This document shows positions 9,025 to 18,016 of a stretch of DNA of 64,000 nt, piece by piece (position 1 is the first letter of the stretch; every line of letters begins with the position of its first letter). Location: contig NZ_CP109078.1 of the NCBI RefSeq assembly GCF_035917455.1, forward strand, positions 4,216,001 to 4,280,000, written 5' to 3'. Both the position numbers and the translations under genes were made by a program. The notes beneath the pieces are model-generated. The model was not told where the DNA came from, did no database searches, and saw only the letters and a program-made list of their open reading frames with translations. Source of the DNA: Micromonospora sp. NBC_01796. Lineage in GTDB: Bacteria > Actinomycetota > Actinomycetes > Mycobacteriales > Micromonosporaceae.

Positions 9025-9072
9025 AGGACCTTTCGCTCCGGATCACCCTCCGATCCGGTGGCGGGAGGTCCT
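9025..9072 (+). terminator. Nested palindrome between the asp23-like gene and icmA
   Basis: AGGACCT (9025-9031) pairs with AGGTCCT (9066-9072), and inside it CCGGATC (9038-9044) pairs with GATCCGG (9052-9058). The two stems are separated by 6-7 nt on each side. It could terminate the upstream gene or act as a 5' element for icmA, whose ATG is 84 nt downstream. It lacks the sequence features of a B12 riboswitch. Confidence 0.4.
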
Positions 9073-9155
9073 TGATCGTAGGCTGGCTTAGCGATCGTTC
9101 AGGAAAGCCCTCTATGCTCGACTGGCAGTCGAGGACTCGAGGAGGAGCTCTCCGG

Positions 9156-10844
9156 ATGAACGCCGACGAGATCGATGCCGGCCGGGCCCGTTGGCAGGCC
9201 CGGTATGACGCGGCCCGCAAACGGGACGCCGACTTCACCACCCTGTCGGGCGCGCCCGTCGAACCGGTCTACGGCCCGCCACCCGGCACCGACCACCCCG
9301 GCTTCGAGCGGATCGGCTGGCCGGGGGAGTACCCGTACACCCGGGGTCTCTATCCGACCGGATACCGGGGACGGACCTGGACCATCCGGCAGTTCGCCGG
9401 CTTCGGCAACGCCCAGCAGACCAACGAGCGCTACAAGATGATCCTCGGCGCCGGTGGCGGCGGGCTCTCGGTCGCCTTCGACATGCCGACCCTGATGGGG
9501 CGCGACTCCGACGACCCGCAGTCGCTCGGCGAGGTCGGGCACTGCGGCGTGGCCATCGACTCGGCCGCCGACATGGAGACCCTCTTCGACGGCATCGGCC
9601 TGGCCGGGACCACCACCTCGATGACCATCTCCGGACCGGCCGTACCGGTCTTCTGCATGTACCTCGTCGCCGCCGAACGCCAGGGCGCCGATCTGTCCAA
9701 GCTGGACGGCACGTTGCAGACCGACATCTTCAAGGAGTACATCGCGCAGAAGGAGTGGCTCTTCGAACCCGAGCCGCACCTGCGCCTGATCGGCGACCTG
9801 ATGGAGTACTGCGCCCGGGAGATCCCGCGCTACAAGCCGCTGTCGGTCTCCGGCTACCACATCCGGGAGGCCGGTTCGACCGCCGCCCAGGAGCTGGCGT
9901 ACACGCTCGCGGACGGGTTCGGCTACGTCGAACTCGGCCTGTCCCGGGGACTGGACGTCAACGTCTTCGCCCCCGGACTCAGCTTCTTCTTCGACGCCCA
10001 CCTCGACTTCTTCGAGGAGATCGCCAAGTTCCGGGCCGCCCGCCGGATCTGGGCCCGGTGGCTGCGCGAGGTCTACGGCGCCACCGACGAACGGGCGCTC
10101 TGGCTGCGCTTCCACACCCAGACCGCCGGCGTCTCGCTGACCGCGCAACAGCCGGTCAACAACGTCGTACGGACCGCGGTCGAGGCGCTCGCCGCCGTCC
10201 TCGGCGGCACCAACTCGCTGCACACCAACGCCCTGGACGAGACCCTCGCCCTGCCGACCGACGAATCGGCCGAGATCGCGCTGCGGACCCAACAGGTGCT
10301 GATGGAGGAGATCGGCGTCACCAACGTCGCCGACCCGCTCGGCGGCTCCTGGTACGTCGAGGCGCTCACCGACCGGATCGAGGCCGAGGCGGAGGAGATC
10401 TTCGCCCGGATCCGCCAGCTCGGCGGCGAGGGACCGCACCAGATCGGCCCGATGACCTCCGGCATCCTGCGCGGGATCGAGGACGGCTGGTTCACCGGCC
10501 ACATCGCCGAGGCGGCGTTCACGTACCAGCAGGCCCTGGAGAAGGGCGAGAAGAAGATCGTCGGGGTGAACGTACACACCGGGACGACGGCCAAGGAGCT
10601 GGAGATCCTGCGCATCTCGCACGAGGTGGAGGTGGAGCAGCGCCGGGTGCTCGCCGAACGCAAGACCGGCCGGGACACCGCCGAGGTCAAGGCCGCCGTG
10701 GACCGGATGGTGGCGGTCTCGCGTACCGGGGAGAACATGATCCCGGCGATGCTCGACGCCGTACGCGCCGAAGCCACCCTCGGCGAGATCTGCGACGCCC
10801 TGCGCGCCGAATGGGGCGTCTACCGCGAACCCGCCCGCTTCTGA
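9156..10844 (+). CDS. icmA: Isobutyryl-CoA mutase, large (substrate-binding) subunit
   Basis: 562 residues, the length of stand-alone mutase large subunits (Streptomyces IcmA is 566), with no B12-binding domain. The TIM barrel shows WTIRQFAGFGNAQQTNERY, LSVAFDMPTLMGRDSD, SVSGYHIREAGSTAAQE and the mutase core TGVNVHTG-like end. At the two positions that separate mutases by substrate it has Phe80 (RQFAGF) and Gln198 (YIAQKE). Methylmalonyl-CoA mutase has Tyr and Arg there; IcmA has Phe and Gln at these same numbers. It should therefore interconvert isobutyryl- and n-butyryl-CoA with an IcmB subunit encoded elsewhere. AGGAGGAGCTCTCCGG precedes the ATG. MeaB is encoded 1.6 kb upstream. Confidence 0.88.
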   Translation: MNADEIDAGRARWQARYDAARKRDADFTTLSGAPVEPVYGPPPGTDHPGFERIGWPGEYPYTRGLYPTGYRGRTWTIRQFAGFGNAQQTNERYKMILGAGGGGLSVAFDMPTLMGRDSDDPQSLGEVGHCGVAIDSAADMETLFDGIGLAGTTTSMTISGPAVPVFCMYLVAAERQGADLSKLDGTLQTDIFKEYIAQKEWLFEPEPHLRLIGDLMEYCAREIPRYKPLSVSGYHIREAGSTAAQELAYTLADGFGYVELGLSRGLDVNVFAPGLSFFFDAHLDFFEEIAKFRAARRIWARWLREVYGATDERALWLRFHTQTAGVSLTAQQPVNNVVRTAVEALAAVLGGTNSLHTNALDETLALPTDESAEIALRTQQVLMEEIGVTNVADPLGGSWYVEALTDRIEAEAEEIFARIRQLGGEGPHQIGPMTSGILRGIEDGWFTGHIAEAAFTYQQALEKGEKKIVGVNVHTGTTAKELEILRISHEVEVEQRRVLAERKTGRDTAEVKAAVDRMVAVSRTGENMIPAMLDAVRAEATLGEICDALRAEWGVYREPARF

Positions 10845-10890
10845 CCGCCACGGGGTGGTTTCGCGGGTGAGCTTGTGATAGCTATCAGCG

Positions 10891-11757
10891 ATGACTGGGT
10901 TGGCGGTGGCGTGTCGGCGGGTGGTGCACATCTACCGGGCCGAGGCGGGTGACGTGGTCGCTCTCTCCGGGGTGGACATCTCGATCAACCCCGGGGAGAT
11001 GCTCGCCCTCGTCGGCCCGTCCGGGTCGGGCAAGTCGACCCTGGTCGCCCTGCTCGCCGGGCTGATGCGCCCGTCCGCCGGACGGGTCAGCGTCGGCACG
11101 TACGACCTCGGCAAGCTGAGCGACCGGGAGATCTCCCGGCTGCGCGGCACCGAGATCGGGGTGGTCCTCCAGGGTGCCGCCCGCAACCTGCTCCCGTACG
11201 CCTCGCTCCAGCGCAACGTGTGGCTGGCCCAACGCAGGGCGGCGGCCACCTCCGGCATCACCCTGGACGACCCCGAGCGGATCCTCGACCTCGTCGGCCT
11301 GCGCGGCCAGGGCGGCGTACGCATCGACACCCTCGCCCCCGGCGCCCGGCAGCGGGCCGCGCTCGCCGTCGGCATCGCCGCCTCGCCCGGGTTGCTCCTG
11401 GTCGACGAGCCGACCAGCCAGCTCGACACCCGGGGACGGGACGAGGTCCTCGACGCCCTGGAGACCGTCAACGCCGAACGCGGGACCACCATCGTGGTGG
11501 TCACCCACGACAGCGTGGTGGGCAACCGGTTCGGTCGGGCGGTGACCATCCGGGACGGTCGGGTCGGCGCCGAGGGGCGCGACGGGCAGGACTTCGCGGT
11601 GGTGGCCGGCGACGGCACCGTGCAACTGCCGCCCGAGGTGTTGGGCGAGTTCCCGCCCGGCACGCTGTTCACCGTCGACCGGACCGACGGCGTGGTGACG
11701 CTGGTGATCGGCGGCGTCGGAGTGGCGCCACCGGCGCAACGGGAGCCGGCCGGCTGA
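10891..11757 (+). CDS. ABC transporter ATPase with atypical signature motif
   Basis: 288 residues. Walker A is GPSGSGKST, the Q-loop is VLQGAARN, Walker B is LLLVDEPTSQLD and the H-loop is VVTHDS. The usual LSGGQ signature is replaced by LAPGARQRAAL, which predicts weakened ATP sandwiching in that half-site. About 50 C-terminal residues beyond the ATPase fold are unassigned. It is followed by two FtsX-type permease genes, so it is their likely motor. No Shine-Dalgarno is visible; a GATAGCTATC palindrome lies at 10877-10886 just before the ATG. Confidence 0.85.
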   Translation: MTGLAVACRRVVHIYRAEAGDVVALSGVDISINPGEMLALVGPSGSGKSTLVALLAGLMRPSAGRVSVGTYDLGKLSDREISRLRGTEIGVVLQGAARNLLPYASLQRNVWLAQRRAAATSGITLDDPERILDLVGLRGQGGVRIDTLAPGARQRAALAVGIAASPGLLLVDEPTSQLDTRGRDEVLDALETVNAERGTTIVVVTHDSVVGNRFGRAVTIRDGRVGAEGRDGQDFAVVAGDGTVQLPPEVLGEFPPGTLFTVDRTDGVVTLVIGGVGVAPPAQREPAG

Positions 11758-11876
11758 GGTGGCGGCGACCCGGCCGGTCCGATGCGCCCCGGTCCGGGTC
11801 ACGGGACAGATTTTCGGTGGTCCGGGGCGATAGGGTCGGCGCTGGTCCGCATCGACGACCGTCGCCCGGAGGTGCC

Positions 11877-14800
11877 ATGCTCGGCCTGGTCCTGAGCGCG
11901 ATCCGGGTGCGCCGGGCGCAGGCCGCGATCCTCTTCGTGCTGACCGGCCTCGCCGTGGCCGCCGCCACCGCCGCCCCGTGGTACGTCATGGCCACCGCCC
12001 GTACCGTGGCGCTCGCCCAGGTCGAGGGCGCCGACCCGAGATTCCTCGCCGCCCGCGCGACCGGATCCGTGGTCAAACCACCGGCCGAGAACGTGACCGG
12101 TGAGGCACTGCTGACCGCCGCCCGGACCAACGGTGGACGGGCCCTCACCGTGCCGGGTACGAGTCCGACCGTGGCGCTGCGGTACAGCGGCAACGCCGCC
12201 GGCCCGACCGGCCGGCTCCGGCTCACCATCGCCTACCGGGACAGGGTCTGCCCCGAACTGGTGGTCGACGGGGCCTGCCCGGACGGGCCGGGGCAGGCGG
12301 TGCTGAGCCGGCGTACCGCCGAACTGCTCCAGGTGGGCATCGGGGACGAGGTCGTCTTCGAGGCCGGACTGTCGGGCGACCTGCCGGTGCGGGTGGTCGG
12401 CCTCTACGAGCTGCGCGATCCGGCGTCGGCTTACTGGGCGCTGAGCGAGCTGGGCGGTGTGACCGGCAACGAGTCGAGCGCGACCAACTCCGGCGACTCG
12501 ATGTTCGTCACGGCGGAGACGATGGCAGCCCTCCCGCTGCGCGAGATCAACGCCGACTACCACCTGGAGCTGCCGGCCTCGGCCTTCCTCCGGATCGACG
12601 GGTACGACCTGGTCGCCGACATCGCCCGGCAGGGCCAGGGGGCCACCTCCTGGCGGGTGGAGACGAACGCCCGACGGCTGGCCGAGCGGGTGTACCGGGA
12701 ACAGGACCTGCTCAACCTCGGGGTCACCGTCGCCGCCGTCGAGCTGCTGCTGCTCTGCTGGTTCGCCCTCTACTTCGCCGTACGGCACACCGCCGAGCAG
12801 CGCCGCGCCGACATCGGCCTGGTCAAGCTGCGCGGTGGAGCCCGGTGGCGGGTCACCGCCCTGGTGATGCTCCAGAGCGCGCTGCCGATGGTCACCGGCG
12901 CGCTGGTCGGCGTCGGGCTGGGCGTACTCGCCGCCCGCCTGCTCTCCGGCGCGATCGCCGACCCGGGACGGTCCGCGACCGCCACCGCCCTCTCCCTCGC
13001 CGCCGCCGGGACCGCGATGGCCGGGGCACTGGTCGCCGTCGTGTTCGCCGACTCGCGGGCGATCGGCTCGGGTGTGGTCGAGCTGCTGCGCCACGTACCG
13101 CCGCGCCGGCGCGGGTGGCGGGCCGACGTCGTCGACCTGGTACTCGTCGCGGTCGCCGGTGCCGGGATCTACCAGGCGGCGGTGACCGACCGGGAGCCCG
13201 GCAGCGCCACCGGGCTGGTCCTCGTCGCCCCGGCCCTGGTCGCCGTGGTGGTGGCCCTGGTGGCGGGGCGGCTGCTCGGCCCGCTCGGGGTCCGCGCCGG
13301 CCGCCGGGCGCTGCGGGCCGGTCGGCTGCCGGTCCTGCTGGCCGCCCTGCAGGTCGCCCGCCGGCCCGGCACGCACCGGATCTTCGCCCTCATGACGGTC
13401 GCGGTCGCGATCTTCACCACCGCGGTCACCGGGTGGTCCGCCAGTGGGCAGGCACGGGACCGCCGGTCGGCACAGGAACTCGGCGCCGACCGGGTGCTCA
13501 CCGTCCAGGTCCGCAACCGCGCGCACCTGCTCGCCGCGGTCCGGGCCGTCGACCCCGGCGGTACGCAGGCGATGGCGGTCGTACGCAACAGCGTCAGCGG
13601 GGGCAACGGGCAGACCATGCTGGCGGTCGACTCACCCCGGTTCGCGCGGATCGCCATCGGCCAGCCGGAGTACACCCCGGCCGGCACCTCGGAACTGGTC
13701 GGCCTGCTGCGTCCGGCCGTACCCGAATCGGTGCTGGTGCCGGACGGCGCCCTGACCCTCGACCTGACCGCCGAGGCGAGCCAGGTCCCGCCCGAACCGG
13801 GTCGGGTGGCCCCGCCGCTGCTGGTGATCGCGCAACTGCTCAACCCCGCCGGTGAGCCGGTGCCGGTGCTGTTCGGCCCGGTCACCACCGGGCGGGCCGA
13901 ATACACCGCGCCCGCCGCCGACTGCGGTACGGCGGCCTCGGCGGAGCCGTCCACCGCCCCGGCCGGCTGCCGCCTGGTCGGGTTCGACCTGGCCAGCCGT
14001 GACTCCTCCGGGCAGTTGATCACGGCGGCCGGGCGCAGCGTCGAACTGCACGGACTGGCCGGTCCGACCGATCCGTTGCTCACCCCGGCCGTGCTCGCCG
14101 ATCCGCTGCGCTGGCGGGCCCAGGATTTCCTGGACCTGCCCGCCCCGATCGTGGCCGCCGGACCGGGCGGGCTCACCGTGACCACCCGGCCCGGGATACC
14201 GACCGGGGCGCTGCCCCTGGCACGGGCGTACGTCATCGACGCACCGGTCCCGCTGCCGGTGCTGGGGACCGGCCGGATACCGGTCGTGGTCCCGGGTGAT
14301 CCGCAACTACGGCTGTTCGGCGGAACCGCCATCCCGATCCGGGTCCCTCCCTCGGCCGGGGCATTGCCACAGGTCCCGGGCACCGGGTTCCTGGTCGACC
14401 TGGAGTACGCCGACCGGCTCGCCGCCGGCGGTTTCGGTGACGAGCCACAGGTCTGGCTCGCCCCCGACGCCCCCGAGGACCTGCCCGACCGGCTCCGGGC
14501 GCAGGGACTGACCATCGTCGACACCGACTCGATGGCGTCGGTGCAGGACCGGCTGGGCCGGCAGGGGCCGCCGTCGACGCTGCGGTTCCAACTCCTCGCG
14601 GGGGTGATCGGCCTGCTGCTCGCCGCCGGTGCGTTCACCGTCGCCGCCGCCGTCGAGCGGGGCGACCGCCGGGCCGACCTGGTGGCACTGCGGGTGCAGG
14701 GTCTGCCCCCGGGCGCCGTGCGCCGGGTCGCGTACGGGGGTGACCTGCTCCTGGTCGGTTGCGCGGTGCTGCTCGGCGTCGGTGCGGCCGTGCTGGCCGG

Positions 14801-15011
14801 GGCGGTCCTGCGGTCCACCATGCCGCTGTTCGTGGACGGGTGGCGGCTGCTGCCGACGTCCACCGCCCCCGGTGGCCCCGCCCTGCTGCTCGCCGCGCTC
14901 GGCGGCCTGGTCGTGCTCGGCGGGGCGGCGGCGATCGCGTCGACCCAGCTGGTCCGTGCGGTCACCGCCCGAACCGCCGGTGGGGTCCGGGCACCGAGGG
15001 AGGCACCGTGA
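11877..15011 (+). CDS. FtsX-like ABC permease, 1044 residues
   Basis: The N-terminal membrane helix (AAILFVLTGLAVAAATAAPWYV) is followed by a large extracytoplasmic domain with Cys residues (VCPELVVDGACPDG). Then comes a core FtsX module (LLNLGVTVAAVELLLLCWFALYF, RRADIGLVKLRG), a second membrane block around GARWRVTALVMLQSALPMV, another extracytoplasmic domain with a Cys pair, and a last FtsX module near the C-terminus (LLAGVIGLLLAAGAFTVAAA). The duplicated layout suits MacB/LolC-type mechanotransmission rather than a channel. GGAGGTGCC precedes the ATG. It overlaps the next permease gene by 4 bp (GTGA), indicating obligate co-expression. The substrate is unknown. Confidence 0.85.
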   Translation: MLGLVLSAIRVRRAQAAILFVLTGLAVAAATAAPWYVMATARTVALAQVEGADPRFLAARATGSVVKPPAENVTGEALLTAARTNGGRALTVPGTSPTVALRYSGNAAGPTGRLRLTIAYRDRVCPELVVDGACPDGPGQAVLSRRTAELLQVGIGDEVVFEAGLSGDLPVRVVGLYELRDPASAYWALSELGGVTGNESSATNSGDSMFVTAETMAALPLREINADYHLELPASAFLRIDGYDLVADIARQGQGATSWRVETNARRLAERVYREQDLLNLGVTVAAVELLLLCWFALYFAVRHTAEQRRADIGLVKLRGGARWRVTALVMLQSALPMVTGALVGVGLGVLAARLLSGAIADPGRSATATALSLAAAGTAMAGALVAVVFADSRAIGSGVVELLRHVPPRRRGWRADVVDLVLVAVAGAGIYQAAVTDREPGSATGLVLVAPALVAVVVALVAGRLLGPLGVRAGRRALRAGRLPVLLAALQVARRPGTHRIFALMTVAVAIFTTAVTGWSASGQARDRRSAQELGADRVLTVQVRNRAHLLAAVRAVDPGGTQAMAVVRNSVSGGNGQTMLAVDSPRFARIAIGQPEYTPAGTSELVGLLRPAVPESVLVPDGALTLDLTAEASQVPPEPGRVAPPLLVIAQLLNPAGEPVPVLFGPVTTGRAEYTAPAADCGTAASAEPSTAPAGCRLVGFDLASRDSSGQLITAAGRSVELHGLAGPTDPLLTPAVLADPLRWRAQDFLDLPAPIVAAGPGGLTVTTRPGIPTGALPLARAYVIDAPVPLPVLGTGRIPVVVPGDPQLRLFGGTAIPIRVPPSAGALPQVPGTGFLVDLEYADRLAAGGFGDEPQVWLAPDAPEDLPDRLRAQGLTIVDTDSMASVQDRLGRQGPPSTLRFQLLAGVIGLLLAAGAFTVAAAVERGDRRADLVALRVQGLPPGAVRRVAYGGDLLLVGCAVLLGVGAAVLAGAVLRSTMPLFVDGWRLLPTSTAPGGPALLLAALGGLVVLGGAAAIASTQLVRAVTARTAGGVRAPREAP

Positions 15012-18010
15012 TCGGGCTGGTCTGGTCGATGCTGGCGGCCCGGCGCGGGCCGGCGGTGGTGCTGCTCCTGCTGAGCATCTTCGCCACCGGTGCGGCGGTC
15101 GCCGGCCCGGTGTACCTGGCCGCCGTCGACCGGGCCAGCAGCGCCGTGGTGGTGGCGGAAGCACCCCGTCGGGAACGTACGGTCAGCCTCACGACCGTGC
15201 TCAACGAGCCGGACATCCAGGACACCCGGTTCGACTCGATGACCTCGTCGCTGCTCACCCTGCCCGGCTTCAGCCCGGTGTACTCGGCCCAGTTCGGCAT
15301 CCTCGGGATCGAGGTCGGGGACGCCGAGCAGTCCTCGGTGGTGTTCCGGGAGGATGTCTGCTCGCACCTGGTCCTGGTCCGGGGCAGGTGCGCGGTGGCC
15401 AACAGCGAGTTGCTGATCGGTGAGTCGACCGGCACCCGGCGCGGGCTCGTGCCGGGGGCCGAGGTGACCGTCGTGGCCTGCATGTTCGACCCGATCCGGA
15501 ACAGGTACGTCCCGATCGCCCAACCGGCGACCCTCGTGGTCGTCGGGGTCTACCGGCCGACCGATCCGGAGGAGGTCTACTGGGGACGGTCGGGCTACTT
15601 CGTGCCGGGGGCGCCGGACACGGCCCGCGAGCCGGTTTTCGTGACCCGGTCCGGGCTGGACGTGATCCCGCACCCGACCGACCTGCGGCAGGTCGACAGC
15701 ATTCCGGGACCGGACGCGTTGACGCCCGACCGGCTGCCCGCACTCCGGGCCGAGTACGAGGAGCTGAAGGACGACCTGGGCGGCAGCGCCGGTGGGGCCG
15801 GGTACGCGACGATGCTGGCCGACCTCCCGGATCTGCTGGACCGGATCGAGGACTCCCGAGGGCTGGCCCGGCAGGTGGTGCCGGTGGCGGCCGTACCGCT
15901 GGTGGCGCTCTGCTGGTTCGTCATCTTCCTCGCGGTCGCGTTCGGCACCGCCGCCCGCCGGCACGAGCTGGGGCTGGTGGCGCTGCGCGGCATCCGTACG
16001 CCGACCCGGTGGTGGCTCTCCGGCGGCGAGAGTGTGCTGGCGATCCTGATCGGCGCGCCGATCGGTTTCCTGGTCGGCACGCTCGGGGTGCAGTTGATCG
16101 CCCGCTCCCGGATGGACGCCGAGTTCGGTGTCCTGCCGCCGCGATCCGCCCTGACCGCGGCCCTGGTCGCGGTCGCCGGTGCCCTGATCGCCGGCCTCCT
16201 GGCCCAGCGACGGGTGGTGGCCAGCCCGGTGGTCGACCTGCTGCGCCGGGTACCGGCCCGGTCGGTGAGCTGGCGCTCGGTCGCGGTCGAGGCGATCGCG
16301 GTGGTGCTGGCGGTGGTGGCCGCGTTCCAGTTGCGGGGTTTCGACGGTGAGCTGGTCGGGCTCTCCCTGCTGGTGCCCGGCCTGGTGGCGCTCGCGGTGG
16401 CACTGGTCGCGGCGCGGCTGCTGATGCCGCTCGCCGGTCGGCTCGGCGCGGTCGCGTTGCGCCGTGGTCGGGTCGGTCCGGCGCTGGGTCTGCTCCAACT
16501 CGCCCGCCGGCCGGGCAGTCAACGACTCTTCGTGCTGGTCACGGTCGCGGTCGCGTCGCTCTCCTTCGCCGCCGCGGCGGTCGACGTGGCGGGCCGGGCC
16601 CGCGCCGAGCGGGCCAGCGTGCAGACCGGGGCGGACCGGGCGTTGCGCGTACTGCCGGTGGACGCCGGGGTGCTGCTGGGCGCGGCCCGCGCGGTCGACC
16701 CCGCCGGGGGGTACGCGATGGCCGTCGGCGTCCTGCCGGCGCAGGACGACAACGCAACGTCGGTGCTGCTGGTGGATTCGAAGGCACTGCCACGGGTGCC
16801 GACCTGGCGGGCCGAGTTCGGGCTGCCGGCCGACCAGGCGGCGGCCCGGTTGGGCGCGCCCGTGTCGGCCCCGTTCACCCTGCGGGCGTCCCGGGCGGCG
16901 CTCACCGTGGAGGTTCCCGCGCAGCCCGAAGGGGCCGAACTGGAGGCGACCCTGGTCCTGCGGGCACTGGCCGGTGGCCCGCCGCTGCGCGTACCGCTCG
17001 GGGTGCTGGACACGGGCCGGCACGAGTATCCGGTCGACGTGCCGGGGTGCGTGTCGGGTTGCCGGGTGGTCGGGGTCCAGGCCAGGTACCAGCGCCCCGG
17101 TACGGAACCGGGCGAGTTGCTGCTGGTCGAGCTGCGGGCCCTCGACTCCGGTGAGGTGGCGGTCGGTCCGGCGGACTTCGCCGACGCCCAACGGTGGCGC
17201 GGTACGCCCGATTCGGCGCCCGACCCGGCCGGGCGGGGACTGCGGTTGCCGATCACCGGGTCGGCGTACGAGGAACTGGCCTGGGCTCTGCCGTTGGACG
17301 TACCGGTCCGGCTGCCGGCACTGGTCGCCGGAGGGCTGCCGGGCCGGCTCCCCGGACTCGACGCCGACCTGCACGAGGTGGACCCGGTCCTCGACGCCGG
17401 GGTGCTGCCCCGGGTGGGTGGTCGGGGCATCCTGCTCGACCTGGAGTACGCCGAGCGACAGTCGGTCAGCGGAACCCTGCTGCCGGCGGCCGAGGTGTGG
17501 TTGACGGCGGATGCGCCGGCGGACGTGGTCGACCGGTTGGAGGCCCAGGGGCTCCAGGTGATCGGGGAGATGACGGCGGCCGGGGAACGGGACCGGCTGG
17601 CCCGGCAGGCGCCCGCGCTCGCGGTCTGGTTCCACCTGCTCGCCGGTGGGTTCGCCATCCTGCTCGCCCTGTCCGGTCTGGTGCTGATGGTCACCGTCGA
17701 CCGGCGGCGGCGGGTCGAGGACGGTCGGGCGTTGCGTCGTCAGGGTCTGCCGGCCCGGGTGGTCGGCGCCGCCGCCCGGTGGTCGTACCTACCCGTGGTG
17801 ACCAGCGCGTCGCTGGCCGGGTTGCTCGCCGCCGGGGCGGCCTGGTGGCTGGCCGGTGACTATCTGCCGATCTTCGTCGACCGGGATTTCCGGCTGACCC
17901 CGCCACGCTGGCCGGATTTATTCCCGGTTTTCGGGCCATGGGCGCTGGCCGGGGTGATGTTCGTGGCCGTGGCGGTGGCTCTGGGTTACGCGTCGCGCGT
18001 GCGAGACTAG
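15008..18010 (+). CDS. FtsX-like ABC permease, 1000 residues
   Basis: Paralogue of the preceding permease with the same plan. It has an N-terminal helix (AVVLLLLSIFATGAAVAGPVYL), an extracytoplasmic domain with Cys-containing loop VCSHLVLVRGRC, an FtsX block (VVPVAAVPLVALCWFVIFLAV, RRHELGLVALRG), a second membrane block, a second extracytoplasmic domain with GCVSGCRVVG, and a terminal FtsX block. The GTG start overlaps the stop of the first permease. The pair probably forms a heterodimer driven by the ATPase encoded upstream. The gene ends 6 bp before the thioredoxin-like gene. Confidence 0.85.
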   Translation: MIGLVWSMLAARRGPAVVLLLLSIFATGAAVAGPVYLAAVDRASSAVVVAEAPRRERTVSLTTVLNEPDIQDTRFDSMTSSLLTLPGFSPVYSAQFGILGIEVGDAEQSSVVFREDVCSHLVLVRGRCAVANSELLIGESTGTRRGLVPGAEVTVVACMFDPIRNRYVPIAQPATLVVVGVYRPTDPEEVYWGRSGYFVPGAPDTAREPVFVTRSGLDVIPHPTDLRQVDSIPGPDALTPDRLPALRAEYEELKDDLGGSAGGAGYATMLADLPDLLDRIEDSRGLARQVVPVAAVPLVALCWFVIFLAVAFGTAARRHELGLVALRGIRTPTRWWLSGGESVLAILIGAPIGFLVGTLGVQLIARSRMDAEFGVLPPRSALTAALVAVAGALIAGLLAQRRVVASPVVDLLRRVPARSVSWRSVAVEAIAVVLAVVAAFQLRGFDGELVGLSLLVPGLVALAVALVAARLLMPLAGRLGAVALRRGRVGPALGLLQLARRPGSQRLFVLVTVAVASLSFAAAAVDVAGRARAERASVQTGADRALRVLPVDAGVLLGAARAVDPAGGYAMAVGVLPAQDDNATSVLLVDSKALPRVPTWRAEFGLPADQAAARLGAPVSAPFTLRASRAALTVEVPAQPEGAELEATLVLRALAGGPPLRVPLGVLDTGRHEYPVDVPGCVSGCRVVGVQARYQRPGTEPGELLLVELRALDSGEVAVGPADFADAQRWRGTPDSAPDPAGRGLRLPITGSAYEELAWALPLDVPVRLPALVAGGLPGRLPGLDADLHEVDPVLDAGVLPRVGGRGILLDLEYAERQSVSGTLLPAAEVWLTADAPADVVDRLEAQGLQVIGEMTAAGERDRLARQAPALAVWFHLLAGGFAILLALSGLVLMVTVDRRRRVEDGRALRRQGLPARVVGAAARWSYLPVVTSASLAGLLAAGAAWWLAGDYLPIFVDRDFRLTPPRWPDLFPVFGPWALAGVMFVAVAVALGYASRVRD

Positions 18011-18016
18011 ACAACC

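Noticed and set aside
8952-9155. A cobalamin riboswitch before the B12-dependent mutase gene
   Set aside because: No B12-box-like sequence is present. The only structure is a simple nested palindrome.
13169-17635. A 1488-codon open frame on the minus strand opposite the two permease genes
   Set aside because: It is Arg/Pro/His/Gln-rich antisense of GC-rich coding DNA with no domain. The plus-strand frames have membrane helices, FtsX motifs and coupled starts.
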